Below are positions 1 to 10,702 of a stretch of 64,000 bases of DNA, in pieces (within the stretch, counting starts at the first letter, position 1; each line of letters opens with the position of its first letter). The notes below the pieces were generated by a model. The model saw nothing but the letters and a program-made list of their open reading frames with translations, had not been told where the DNA came from and ran no database searches. This DNA is from Todiramphus chloris collaris (Eukaryota; Chordata; Aves; Coraciiformes; Alcedinidae): positions 32,854,893-32,918,892 of the forward strand of contig JANVCC010000021.1 in assembly GCA_025345505.1 (NCBI GenBank). The letters are read 5' to 3'. The translations under genes and the position numbers were made by a program.

Positions 1-1344
1 ACTTGTCAATGACAGTTAATTTGTCATGCCTGCTCAGAAGTGCCTATTTTGAGGGAACAGGTACTTCTCTTCAGGCTGAAACTCAGATGTGACTCATACG
101 CATGATCCACGTCCACTGAGAAACCCCAAAACATAAATGTGATTTGCCACTGTCAAGGTTGTGTATAAACGTCATCTCTCATTTGATAGCTGTGATGTAG
201 CTTAAACATGAAGTAGGAATTTGTAAGCTTGTTTTTTTGACCCTGTCAGATGGAAAGGCTTTGAACTTGCATCTCCTAGGACACTGCTGTGACAACCAAT
301 CTGTTGAGTATCCTCAGTAGGAGATCTAACATTTTCTGAGGCTAGATCACTGTGCAGTCACGGATGAGAGTTCAATGGAGTTAGGAGGAATGCAAACTAA
401 TCTTACACAACAGTAAGGGCTTACACGTAGGAATGGGACTATCTGTAGAGAGATTACAAAATACATGGTAGGATCAAATGCTATTTTCAATTTCTGTTTT
501 GTTTTTTTTTTTTCTATTAGAAAGAAAAATCCCTACTTGATTAAGTCTTATCCTCTGAAACTGATAAGAAAAACTGATTCAGGTAGGTGAACATAGTGTA
601 TATGCCTAGCATTACTTACCAGTTCTTATGCAGAAATTAGAATCTGAATCTTCACTGCCTCTATGGGGAATCTGAGTACTCCTCTTCTTGCAGGCATCTA
701 AATTTTTTACCTCAAGAATGTTTAAACCGTGTACTTAAATTAGAAGATCTCTGTTCTGCCTGAGGTAATATTTCATTAACTGAAGGAACTGTGATAAATA
801 AACATGCACACATATTGATTTAGTAAATATGTAATCATTTCCCTGATCTGAAAGCCTATTAATACATGACATGTACATTGACATGTATTAACATGAATCA
901 ATACTGATGCAATATCAATATTGTCATGGCATATGTGATATTCTATCATACATATCAATGTGTGTATGATAAAATATTATATATTAAATTTGGGGTTATT
1001 CATTAAAAAAGCAAATAAATTCACCTCTTTGAAATAGGAAAGAAGAGTTTTACCTGTGTTAAAAAAAAAAAAAAAAAAGTACCTTATAAATGAAAAGAGG
1101 AAAGTAAAAACATGTGATAACAGATGAAGTAGGGACAGTAGGAAAATATAAAATGAAAGTCTCTTACTTCTCTTAAATCTTTTTTTTATGAGCTTAGGCA
1201 GGCCTAATATTTTTTGGTGGTTTTTTTTTTGTTTTTGTTTTTTTGTTGTTATTGCTTAAATGATTTTTTTTCCCCTGAAATTTATGAAAATAAAATGTTA
1301 TACTTTTTTTTGGAACCGTTTATTAAATCTATTAAACTATATTT
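1..1344. other. Unique AT-rich intergenic or intronic DNA
   Basis: I see no gene here. The stretch is AT-rich and holds an 18-base A run at 1061-1078, T-rich runs around 1210-1250 and a short inverted repeat at 860-890. Open frames are short and have no recognisable motifs. Confidence 0.75.
860..890. repeat. Short inverted repeat (9-bp arms)
   Basis: The arms TAATACATG (860-868) and CATGTATTA (882-890) are exact reverse complements around a 13-base spacer that itself contains ACATGT. Such palindromes are common by chance in AT-rich DNA. The stem is short for a microRNA precursor, so no RNA gene is claimed. Confidence 0.5.
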
Positions 1345-2647
1345 AACCTGGGATGACTACAAGAACATTATTCATGAAACTAGAAACCAGGTTACAAAAA
1401 CTAAAGCCCTGATGGAGTCAAACATGTCCAGGGACATTAAAAATAACAGAAAAGCATTGTACAGGTATGTCAGAGAAAAAAAAAAGAAAAACAAAGGAGA
1501 ATGTGGAGCCTCAATGGAGCGATGCAGGTGACCTGGTTACCAAGGATATCAGAATCATAGAATGGTAGAGGTTGGAAGGGACCTCTGGATATCATCAAGG
1601 CCAACCCCCCTGAGAATACAGGAACACCAAGGGCATGCCACACAGAAACAGATCCAGGTGGGTCTTGAAAGTCTCTAGATATGGAGAAGGCTGAAATGCT
1701 CAATGACTTTTTTGCTTCAGTCTTCACTGGTGACCACTTGAGCCACACCACCCAAATCACAGAGGGTACTGGCTGGGTCTGGGAGAATGAAGAATCACCC
1801 AGAGTAGGAGCAGATCAGGTCCAGCAACACCTAGAGAACCTGAAGGTTCACAAGTCTATGGGACCTGATGAGATACATCCATGGGTGCTGAAAGAACTGG
1901 TGGCTGAAGTTGCTAGGCCACTAGCCATCATATTTGAGAAGTCACAGCAGTCTGTTGAAGTTCCCACAGATTGGAAAAGGGGAAACATAGCCCCTATTTT
2001 TAAAAAGGGAAACAAAGAAAACCAGGGTTTTCCAGAAGACCAGTCAGTCTTACCTTTGTGCCAGGTAAAATCATGGAGCAGGTCATCCTGGTATCTGTAG
2101 TACAGGACATGAAAACTAATTATGTGAACAGTAACAGACAACATGGTTTCACTAAGGGCAAATTGTGCCTGACTGATTTGGTGTCCTTCTACAACACAGT
2201 TCCAACTCTGGTTGATATGGGAAGAACTACTGATGTAATCTACCTGGACTTGTGCAAAGCATTTGACACTGTCCCACATGACAGCCTTGTCTCTAAGATG
2301 GAGATACATGGACTTTATGGATGGACTACCCAATGGATAAGGAACTGGCTAGAAGGTCACCCTCAAAGACTTGTGATCAATGGCTTGATGTCCAGGTGGA
2401 GACAAGCAGAGTTCCTCAGGGATCTGTTCTGGGTCCAGTGCTGCCGAACATCTTTGCCAGCAACGTGGACAATGACATTGAGAGCACCCTTAGCAAGTCT
2501 GCCAACAACACCGAGTTGTGTGGTGTGGCTGACTCACTTAAGGGAAGGAATGTCATCCAGAAGGACCTTGACAGGCTTGAGAAATGGGCCAATACAAACT
2601 GCAAGAGGTTCAACAAGTCAAAGTACAAGTTACTGTATCTGGGCTGG
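1345..2647 (+). pseudogene. CR1 ORF2 relic: linker and reverse transcriptase
   Basis: Translated pieces match the order of CR1 ORF2. First comes a basic linker (1349-1530, with RDIKNNRKALYRYV). Then the pre-RT block starts at TKDMEKAE, across the nested insert. The RT core follows, with motif A as [11 protein letters not shown] (about 2240-2275) and a later block [15 protein letters not shown] (about 2412-2456). The frame changes near 2025-2060 and again between 2370 and 2400. Motif C, which should hold the catalytic Asp pair, reads SANN (codons around 2498-2509), so both Asp are replaced by Asn. This is a non-functional relic of a polymerase that copied its own RNA by target-primed reverse transcription. 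Confidence 0.9.
1550..1677 (-). mobile_element. Nested CR1 3'-tail fragment (128 bp)
   Basis: On the minus strand this is the last part of a CR1: the end of the coding region, the short 3' UTR and the terminal CCATTCTATGATTCTG. It is flanked by GATAT at 1545-1549 and again at 1678-1682. Deleting the insert and one GATAT restores the reading frame of the host CR1 (lysine-aspartate-methionine-glutamate across the join). It is therefore a clean, severely 5'-truncated insertion into an older CR1. Confidence 0.9.
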
Positions 2648-3434
2648 TGTCACGGCTTAGGGTCAGGGCAGCCCCTTAGACCTATAACAGATGCTCTCTG
2701 TTAATCCACCTCCCTCCCCCCAAAGGGGAAGAGAAAGGGAATAAAGGAAAGAGACTTAGTGATTAGAAAAGGAAACTAGAGCAGCTTTAATGAAAAGGAA
2801 ATTAATAATAAAAATAGAATATATACAAATATATACAAAACCAGTATCGAACCCAACCCCCCTGATGGTAATTACTGGGGTAAAGACTGGGGAGTCTCCA
2901 ACTGGGCCCTGCAGCAGACAGGAGATGTGTTCAGGAGCTGGATTCTGGTACTGGATTCGGGAACACACAGACCAGGATTGAAGGCAGAATGGACAGAGTC
3001 CTCCTTGGGTGCTCTGAGGAAGGAACCAAAAGAGGACCCAAGCTAAGCTGTGCAAAGCTGGCCAAGCAAAGCAGTCCAAGAGGGGGAGAAGAGCCACAGA
3101 GACCCTTTGGATCCCTCGGCTCTATGCTGAATATGATGTATATGGGATGGAATACATCGCTGGTCAGTTAGGGTCACCTGTCCTGTCCGCTCCTCCCTGC
3201 AGGTGCGGCCTTTCACTTTTATGCACCGCCCAATGTGGTACACAAGATCCAGCAGTGGCCTTGGTCTGCATACCAATCCTTGGTAGTAACTCTAAACATG
3301 AAGTGTTATCACCGCTAGAAGCAGACATTGTCTGTGAGAACAGGCTGCTAACTTTGGAAAGTGCAGTTAGTTAGAAGAACTGAGCTGAAAAGTAAAATTA
3401 CTGAATTAATTCTGTTCTCACTCAAACCAGGACA
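2648..3434 (-). mobile_element. Solo LTR, family A copy 1
   Basis: The 787-bp unit begins TGTCACGG and ends CCAGGACA, and is flanked by GCTGG at 2643-2647 and 3435-3439. A 5-bp duplication with TG...CA ends is typical of ERVK/ERV2-class retroviral LTRs. Sense is most likely minus. In that direction there is a TATTCCATC...ATATACATCATATTCAG promoter-like segment, then an ATTAAA polyadenylation-like hexamer (minus strand of 2786-2791), as in the well-known avian ERVK-type LTR layout. No internal viral gene is present, so it is a solo LTR left by LTR-LTR recombination. It splits a CR1. Confidence 0.9.
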
Positions 3435-4148
3435 GCTGGGCCAATCCCAGGCACAATTACAGACTGTGTACAGAGTGGATTGAGAGTAGCCTTGAAGAGA
3501 AGGATTTGAGGGTGTTGATTAATGAGAAGCTCAACAGGAGCTGACAGTGCACTCTTGCAGCTCAGAAGGCCAACTGTATCCCAGGATGCATCAAGAGGAG
3601 TGTGTCCCGTAGATCAAGAGAGGTGATTCTCCCCCTTTGCTCTTATGAGACCTCACCTCAAATACTCTGTCCAGTTCTTGTCTACCCACTCTAAGAGAGA
3701 TATAGATCTGTTGGAAGAATGCAGAGGAGGGCCACAAAGATGATTCAGGGGCTGGAGTACCTCTGCTTTGAGGATAGGCTGAGGGAGCTGGGATTGTTCA
3801 GCCTGGAGAAGACTCTGGGGGGACCTGTCAGGACCTGTCATCCTCCGGACTCTGTAAGGAGGATGCAGTCAGGCTCTTCTCAGACTCAATCAATGATAGG
3901 ACAAGGGGCAATGGGTGCAAGCTGGAGCATAGGGTGTTCTACATAAATATGGGAAAAAATTTCTTTGTGGTGAGTGTAACAGAACAGTGGAACAGAGAGG
4001 TTGTGGGGTTTCCTTCTCTGGAGACATTCAAAACCCACCTGAAAGCATACCTGTGTGACCTGATCTAGGTTATCCTGCTCCAGCAGGGGATTGTATTTGA
4101 TGATCTTTCGAGGTCCCTTCCAATCCCTAACATTCTATGATTCTGTGA
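3435..4148 (+). pseudogene. CR1 ORF2 C-terminal region and 3' UTR relic
   Basis: This continues the host CR1 after the LTR. It holds the RT thumb and C-terminal region, including the [13 protein letters not shown] block at about 3726-3765 and a C-terminal block near 3990-4065. A short 3' UTR and the CR1 tail follow. A perfect 10-bp duplication, GGACCTGTCA twice (3821-3840), and several frame breaks interrupt the coding sequence. Confidence 0.88.
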
Positions 4149-4149
4149 C

Positions 4150-4440
4150 CTTATAACTGCCTTCAGATACCTGGAGGGATCCTACAGGAAGGCTGGAGAA
4201 GGACTCTTCACAAGCGCGCTTAGATTGCATCTTAGGAAAAAGTTCTTCAGTACAAAGGTAGTGAGACTCTGTAATAGATTGCCCAGAGGGGTTGTGGATG
4301 CCCCCTCCCTGGAGGTGTTCAAGGCCAGGTTGGATGAGGCCTTGAGCAACCTAGTCTAGTTGAGATGCATCCCTACCCATGGTGGGGAGGTTGAATTATA
4401 TGGTCTCTAAGGTCCCTTCAAGCCTAAGTCATTCTGTGAT
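4150..4440 (+). mobile_element. Second CR1 3'-end fragment, different subfamily
   Basis: Directly after the first CR1 tail, a second plus-strand CR1 starts inside the ORF2 C-terminus (a YLEGSYRKAGEGLF-like block at about 4170-4210). It continues through a 3' UTR with TGGGGAGGTTGAATTATATG and ends near GTCATTCTGTGATTT. The wording of the C-terminus and UTR differs from the upstream copy, so this is a separate insertion rather than a duplication. Confidence 0.85.
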
Positions 4441-5429
4441 TTGTATTCTCATTCTGATCCTTCTTAACTAGTAAAGATTATGATAACGTATTGGCTTACT
4501 TATTATATTTGCTTCAATAGGTAAGGAAAATGTTGGTACATTGCATGTATTTAAAGGGAAAACATTCCATTTAGCACATGTTTGAATATTGACATGCCTA
4601 CACAGAAGAGTATAGTCTTTGGGAAAAAGGGCAGTTGTATATCTTATGGCTTGGGAGATAACAAGATCCCTGGCTCCATTTAAGAACTGGTTTGGGCTGA
4701 GGATTAGTTCATTCTATTTATCCTGTGGACTATTTTACAACTTTTTCTGAAGTTCAAGGACTGCAAGACTTATCTAGGGCCAAACATGTCCACCATATGA
4801 CTACCTTGGTCAAACACATCCACAAACAATATTCTAGTCAACACACCAATGTCTTCATACAGTCTGATCTCAAACTAACATTACATACAGAAAACATGTA
4901 AGTTTAGAGATTAAATCTTAGTTACAACTATAAATACTTTTTTTGGCTTTTTATTCCTCCCTGCCTCCAGGTTTATTACTGTTGTTCTCTGTGCACCCTG
5001 CAAGAAGTGAAGACAGAGTCCAGAGTCACAAATATGAGCGTAAATATGTTTACAGAGGGACTGGAATGAAAAGCAGAGGTGAAAATTCTTGTATGCTTTT
5101 TTCTATATGGTGAAACTTTATTTAAAATATTAGACAATGTCAGATCACTTGGAAATAAATCCTTTCCGGTGCTTACTCTGAAACATGTACTCCTGAAGAC
5201 CACTCTGACCAGAAGTCCTTTTCTTGAAGAAAGAACTAACAATTCTTACCAATTTAAGTGAAGCCACAATATAAAAAATGACCATAGTAATAATCACAAA
5301 GACTCTAAGCATAAATTCTGAAGGTGGAAAAAAAAAAAACCCCAAACATCACACTAACACAACTCTGTTTATTCTTTGCACTTATACATATATAGTATCC
5401 CTAATCCTGTAGTTCACAGAACATTGCTC

Positions 5430-5516
5430 CTCTGAAATGCAGTGCATCTTGTCCTTGAGATTTTATTTTTCTTCTCTGAACTGCAGTGCATCTTGTCCTT
5501 GATTTTATTTTTCTTC
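5430..5516. repeat. Tandem duplication, period 44 bp, two copies
   Basis: The segment beginning CTCTGAAATGCAGTGCATCT (5430-5473) is repeated as CTCTGAACTGCAGTGCATCT (from 5474). The copies differ by one substitution near the start and a 2-base deletion. This is a local slippage or repair duplication with no coding content. Confidence 0.85.
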
Positions 5517-6230
5517 AGACACCTGTCATTTTAGATAAAGTATCAGAAGCTTCTCAGCAAGATGAATTCCTTATAAAAATACCTAATCTGTTATGAAAAA
5601 CAGGCATGAGATTTTTCTGGCAAGAATTACAAAAGTAAATGGAATTATGTAGTGTTAATGGTGAATATTATTTGAGTACTTGAGAAATGAAAACTTGAGC
5701 AATACTTTTAAAAATAATTGTCTCATTTCAGCTTCCTACATCTATATTTAGACCCTTTTAATTTAGCATTCAGCACCTGGTTGCTACTATTACTTCATAA
5801 AGGCTTGTCAAAATCTGGAAGGTCATGCCAGTGACACATTTTTGACTGGCCCCAAGCTGCTGATTATTTTGTAGGCTCTGTTTAATTCTCTCTTGTTTTT
5901 CAGAAAGCCATGTGTGGCTGCAGATGATGTGTAATGTTTGCTATTTCTGGATGAATGCACTTAATTATCTCTAAAAATCATTTAATCAACAGATGTCTCC
6001 TCCTCCTTTCTTTGTACTAATCATTCTCCAGATATGCAAAACTTTTTTTTTTTTTTTTTTTTTTCTGAATCCTTGTTACTCCCTTCTTATCTCTGAAGGA
6101 TTTCTCCTCCAGGGTAAAGCTATCTTTCAAAACCAAAAATGTGTAACTTCTTAAAGCACACCATAAAAGCTTCACAAACATTCCCTTGTGCATGTTTGAA
6201 TACATTCAAGAGAGATTAAAAGAAAAGAAA

Positions 6231-6243
6231 GGGGGGGGGGGGG
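6231..6243 (+). repeat. Poly-G run (13 G)
   Basis: Thirteen consecutive G follow an A-rich stretch (AAAAGAAAAGAAA). This is simple sequence of uncertain exact length, because such runs are prone to sequencing error. Confidence 0.85.
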
Positions 6244-8345
6244 AGGAATCAAAGCACATAACTTAAAGTAATTGCAGTTATGTGTTGTAACAACTAAAGC
6301 CTCAGAATACCTTACAATACTATTAGCACTACATTATGGGTAAGGGATCAAAAATGTCCAGGGTTCACGCAAATAAGGGGCTTTATAAAGGGGAAGTTAT
6401 CCTCATAAGGTTAACACCACAATGACTAGTGGTTACATTTCCTGGTAAAACTTAATCACTACATGGGTAAAAAATGTAGAATCATATTTCAAAGTGGAAA
6501 GAGTAACAGAAGCCATTTACTTTGTAAAATGACTTAATATTGTGGAATCAACTTCATATTTTTATACAATCATAACTTTTTCAGCACTGATACTGCATTA
6601 TTTTAATATATTGTTATTATAGTACCTGTGAAATTAATAGAAGAATAATGAAAAATAGATGTATTTTGTTTATGTAATGTGAAACAAAATATTGTCAAAT
6701 TAAAAAAAAAAAAAAAAAAGAATCTGCTGTTGTGTTTCAGAGAAGCATGGGACTCTGACATGACCACTTAGGTCATAAGAAATCCAGGAAAATAGTTACC
6801 TAGGATTGCTTAAAAGGGTATAATTACCTGAGAGAAATATTTTCATGATTTTGGCCAAACATAAAGCCAAAATTATGATCAAATCTGAAAGATAAAGCAA
6901 TGACAGAGTTCTCAAAACTACATTTTTCTTAAGAATCTGTTTATTCACAGAAATGCCCATAGGCTTGTTGACACAGAACACAGTCTCTCAAAGAAATACA
7001 AAAACAGTGTTACAGAAACAGTGGTCTTTGACAGAAAATGTTGTGTTCTTCAGCCCCATGACCAAGAAACTTGCTCTACGCTTTTTTTTTTCTTTTCCCT
7101 AGAGTATGTCATTTATTGCTTTCTATAAATTTATACAACAACTCTATCAACTCATCTCAATGAGAATTTCAGAGAGCTTGTTATCATAATTTATGAAGGC
7201 TTATTTTTCCTGGATCATTCATCCCAGTATATATTAGAGAAGAAAATATTTTTCCATACATATTCATTTTAGTGTTATCACGGTAATGTTATTACCTATG
7301 GTGCCTAAAAACATTTGCCATGGATCAAGACTGTTGTTTTTCACATGATACAAACACCTATCAAGACAATTGTCCTTTCTCTACAGAGCTGACATTGTAA
7401 ATGCTGAATAGGTGGATATTATGTTTGTAATGAAGTAAGTATTTCATATGATAAAATGCAATCATTTATAGTACAGTATAAATGGCTTTATGGAGTTATT
7501 CTCCCATCATAGACAATGAAGAGAAATAGGTAATTTTAAATTGCAGACCTGATTTAGAGATCTAAACCAAGTAAAAAGTACTGCAACTTATGCATGGCTA
7601 TTTTCTTTCATCAAGCACAAAAGTATGGCGGGAACAGCAGCTTAGGCAGAACCTTCTGCAGTGTAGACAGTGTAAGTTATATGAAATAAATCCAAGCCGT
7701 GGGAAGAATGAAATTATTCTTAAGGACATGTCTTAAGGATATAGTGGATGTTCCTACAACCAAAAATCCTACAAAAGGAAAGTAAAAATAGCATCATTTA
7801 GTATTACATGGCTTAAATATTTAAATATTTTATATCATGGTTTTGGTAGAAAATATCTGTACCATAATCTAAATAGCAAATTCGGACTTGGACTGCACTG
7901 TATAATTTTAGTAGTGGAGCCTTTTTATGGCAAAATGTCAGAGCTGTTAAACTCAGGTATTTTGTTGGTTTGACTAATATTACATGAGGAAATTGTGCAA
8001 ATTTGTTAACAGAAAAAAGTATTTTTTGACATATGGTTTCTGTACACCTGGCTTCTGCTTATATAACTCTGGTTGTATTGCTATTATGGCAATAGACAGT
8101 CTGTAGAATAGTCAAGCCTCTCAGGGAAACAGTTGCAGAAATCATTAAGGAAATCTAATTTGCATTGGCCTCAAGTTCCCAAAACATAGTCCCCTTGTTA
8201 AAAGTCAGTTTGAAAGATAGTCTAATGCCAGATAACCTTAAATACAGATGTTATGCTTTAGGGAATAAAAGCTATTATCAAAGAATGGATGCAACATATT
8301 TATTATGTATTGAAACACCAGGGTGACATGGTGATCTTCAAGACA

Positions 8346-8367
8346 CAAATAAATAAATAAATAAATA
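8346..8367. repeat. AAAT microsatellite
   Basis: About five perfect AAAT (TAAA) units occur within an otherwise unique AT-rich stretch. Confidence 0.85.
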
Positions 8368-8587
8368 CTCAATAATTAACTCTTTGTCTGGTAGTGCTCT
8401 TAGTAATAAAAATGCTACCTGCAACAGAGTTAGTAAACTGTTGTACATTTACCTGACTATTGAGACATTGGACAAATGACATGTGTTAATACGAGGGTTT
8501 TAGCCTTATTTTATAGATCTGAGGGAGCCATCACACATAGTAAACTCTACTTACTTAACAGCGATCTCATTTAATCTTTTTCCACAG

Positions 8588-8644
8588 TCAACAGAGGAAT
8601 AATGGGATCTTTACAGAGTGTAGATCATCAAGATGGGAAGAAAG
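8588..8644 (+). other. Exon-like segment with possible start codon
   Basis: A pyrimidine-rich tract and acceptor (TTTAATCTTTTTCCACAG, ending at 8587) precede 57 bases that end AAAG before a donor GTAAGAT (8645 on). A branch-like TTAAC sits about 20 bases upstream of the acceptor. In one frame the segment holds ATG at 8605, with G at +4 and A at -3. It would encode MGSLQSVDHQDGKK before the splice, which fits the N-myristoylation pattern Met-Gly-x-x-x-Ser. I do not recognise the protein, and a short exon-like match can arise by chance in 64 kb. A first or alternative first coding exon is possible but unproven. Confidence 0.2.
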
Positions 8645-9229
8645 GTAAGATCTATACAGAGAAGAAAAGAATATTCTCCTAGTTAGTCTCCTAAATAAGT
8701 ACTACTTTTTTGTAGTGGTCTTAGGAATGGGCCCTCCTCAACAGCTTTACCTTGAAGCTGATTATAGGCCTTGTTATTCAGGTACTTGTCCTGAATATAA
8801 ATTCACAAGAAATCTTGAGAAAACAGTTCTGTCTCTTCTGTTGAGGTTGAAGCACTGACTAGAAGAAATTGTGGAGAAAACTTTTCAAAGAAAAATCTCT
8901 CTCTTTGGTTTGCTGATGAAAACATGGTTATGGAAAGAAGAGAACCTGGGATCATACCATTTCACCATGGATTGCTTATGATTTTTTCATCTGTCATATA
9001 CAAACACATATAAATATGATTCTGGTCACTGTGAAATTTGGAGTGTTTTTTGACTTTGGAATGCATTCTTGCAGGCATCCCCCTGAGAAAAAGAACAAAC
9101 TGTGTTTTAATTTTAAAAAGTTAATTTGGAAAAATATTTATTTATTTGGTCATATTATCTTTAGGGAAAGAAGTACTAGTGCCAGAATCCAATCAAATTT
9201 GAAGTATATTGTTAAAAGAAGTTAGGAGT

Positions 9230-10700
9230 GGTCATCTCCTCTAGCTGCCCTTGCTCAGGACACTCCTGATGGTGACCAGCTTGGTACCTGTGGTCTCTGC
9301 TCAGTCTGCGGGACATGACTGCTGCTTTCCCCTTTACACTAGTGAAGCAGCTGAAGTACCAAGACTAAGCATGTATCTCAAACACACACACAGACACACA
9401 GAGGTGACATGACACAGTCACAGCTGTGGCTACATAGACGGCCACAGGTGAGGAGCTGCCCCCAGCAGCACCCACATTCAGGACTCACATCAGGCACAGG
9501 CACAGACAGCCACATACCCTCCTTCTTTTGGGCTGGCAGAGGCAGAATGTCATTAGTACAAACATATTCACAAGCACATGCATGGTTGTGGATCCCCTGA
9601 GCATAAGCATGGCCTCTCTGCCTGCCTGGAACCTCTGCCTGGCTCCCAGCCTCCCTTACCCATTCCATGCGTCTCCAACTTACTGTCTGGTCCAGTTTCG
9701 AGTTTGATATTGAATCCACATGAACAGCCTATGTGCATCCAGTTTGGAGAATTTACAGCCACTTCTCCCACCAGCCAGCACCAGACACACAGGCTGTAAC
9801 CTGGGGTCCTGATCTAGTGCTGAGCCCCTCACTCACCATGGTCCTCCCTAGTAGCTGGTTTTTGAGACAAACACCATTCCTGCTGCAGTGATTGGAATTT
9901 AAGACCCTGTTGACTGACATCACAGGCCAGGGGTGCTCACAAACCCAATGTGAATTTGGCAGCTGCCACACAGTCCCACAGTGGTCCTGCCAGTAACTGG
10001 CACTGAATCCTTGCATCACAGATACACATGGGATGGAGAGTGAGATTATGTAGAGAATTCATTAAGAAAGGTTTTAATGAAACAGGACAGAATGCAGTGA
10101 TCAGGCATATGGCTCAACCAAGAGCTGTATTGAATGGGTCCTGTTTTGCACCTCATTGGCCTCTTTTATTTTTTTCTTTTTTAATCTGTTACTGCTCTGT
10201 TCCTCCCTTACCCCTCTCCCCTGCACTAACTGGCACAGTCTGACTGATCCACACTGTCTCACCCCTAATATCCCAGACCCTCAGGTTCGTAACCATATTA
10301 GCTACAAAGTCTTAGTTTGCCTGCAGTTTCTTGATAGTCTATCAGTTACTGTGACTGACCAGGTTTCTTTCCTGTCTTTGTTTCCATTTTTTTTTTTTTT
10401 CTGCCAGGTTTATTGCTCTGTATATTCTATTTATGACTTCCTCATTTTCCCTAGCAAATCATCTGATAGTGTTCTTGATCAGAAATCTTAATGAAATAAA
10501 CATTTTCACAATCCCACATACTTTTATCAATTAGTATGACTGTCCAGGTTTGCTTCTCATGTGTCCTTTCCTATCACTTGTCAGTGAAATTTGTTCTCTG
10601 TATGTTCTTGTTTATGACTTCCTACTTTATTCATTATCCCTTTTGGCATTGAAAAGTTTGTTGCCTAGACACCCTTAAAAGAGCAGTCACTCCTTCCACT
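9230..10700. mobile_element. GC-richer block, possible old LTR-element remnant
   Basis: This block is distinctly GC-richer than its surroundings up to about 10150, then passes into a pyrimidine-rich part. It shows no codon structure: open frames on both strands overlap and end at random. A TTTTAATGAAA segment at about 10072-10082 resembles the minus-strand polyadenylation region of the family A LTRs. The compositional island and the abrupt join to a CR1 at 10703 suggest interspersed-repeat origin, perhaps a large degraded LTR on the minus strand. I found no TG...CA ends or duplication, so the class is a guess. Confidence 0.35.
10355..10645 (+). repeat. Diverged direct duplication, spacing about 190 bp
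   Basis: Two stretches share the same order of words: CCAGGTTT...CTTT...TTTCC, then TTGCTCTGTATATTCT...TTTATGACTTCCT at 10360-10470. The second reads CCAGGTTTGCTT...TTTCC, then TTGTTCTCTGTATGTTCTTG...TTTATGACTTCCT at 10545-10640. This looks like an old tandem duplication or repeats internal to a mobile element. Confidence 0.5.
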
Positions 10701-10702
10701 TA

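Larger units (their letters stand above)
1345..4148 (+). mobile_element. CR1 LINE, 5'-truncated, interrupted twice
   Basis: A plus-strand CR1 non-LTR retrotransposon lies in three blocks: 1345-1549, 1678-2647 and 3435-4148. Reading through, it carries the ORF2 linker before the reverse transcriptase, the RT domain, the C-terminal region and a 3' tail ending in the CR1 signature ATTCTATGATTCTGTGA near 4130-4148. ORF1 and the endonuclease are absent, which fits the usual 5' truncation of CR1 copies. The gaps are a nested CR1 tail (1550-1677) and a solo LTR (2648-3434). Removing each insert with one copy of its 5-bp duplication rejoins the CR1 sequence, so this copy is older than both. Multiple frameshifts show it is dead. 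Confidence 0.93.
4441..9229. other. Mostly unique AT-rich DNA
   Basis: No gene is recognised. The stretch contains a 44-bp tandem duplication (5430-5516), a T run (6043-6064), a 13-G run (6231-6243), an A run near 6702-6719, an AAAT microsatellite (8346-8367) and one exon-like segment (8588-8644). Open frames are all below about 90 codons and unremarkable. Confidence 0.7.

Noticed and set aside
860..890. Hairpin as a microRNA precursor
   Set aside because: A 9-bp stem is too short and the surrounding sequence does not extend the pairing.
9378..9719. 113-codon minus-strand open frame in the GC-richer block
   Set aside because: It overlaps several other open frames on both strands, has no domain, and ends in a CA/GT repeat (Cys-Val run). 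Composition alone explains it.
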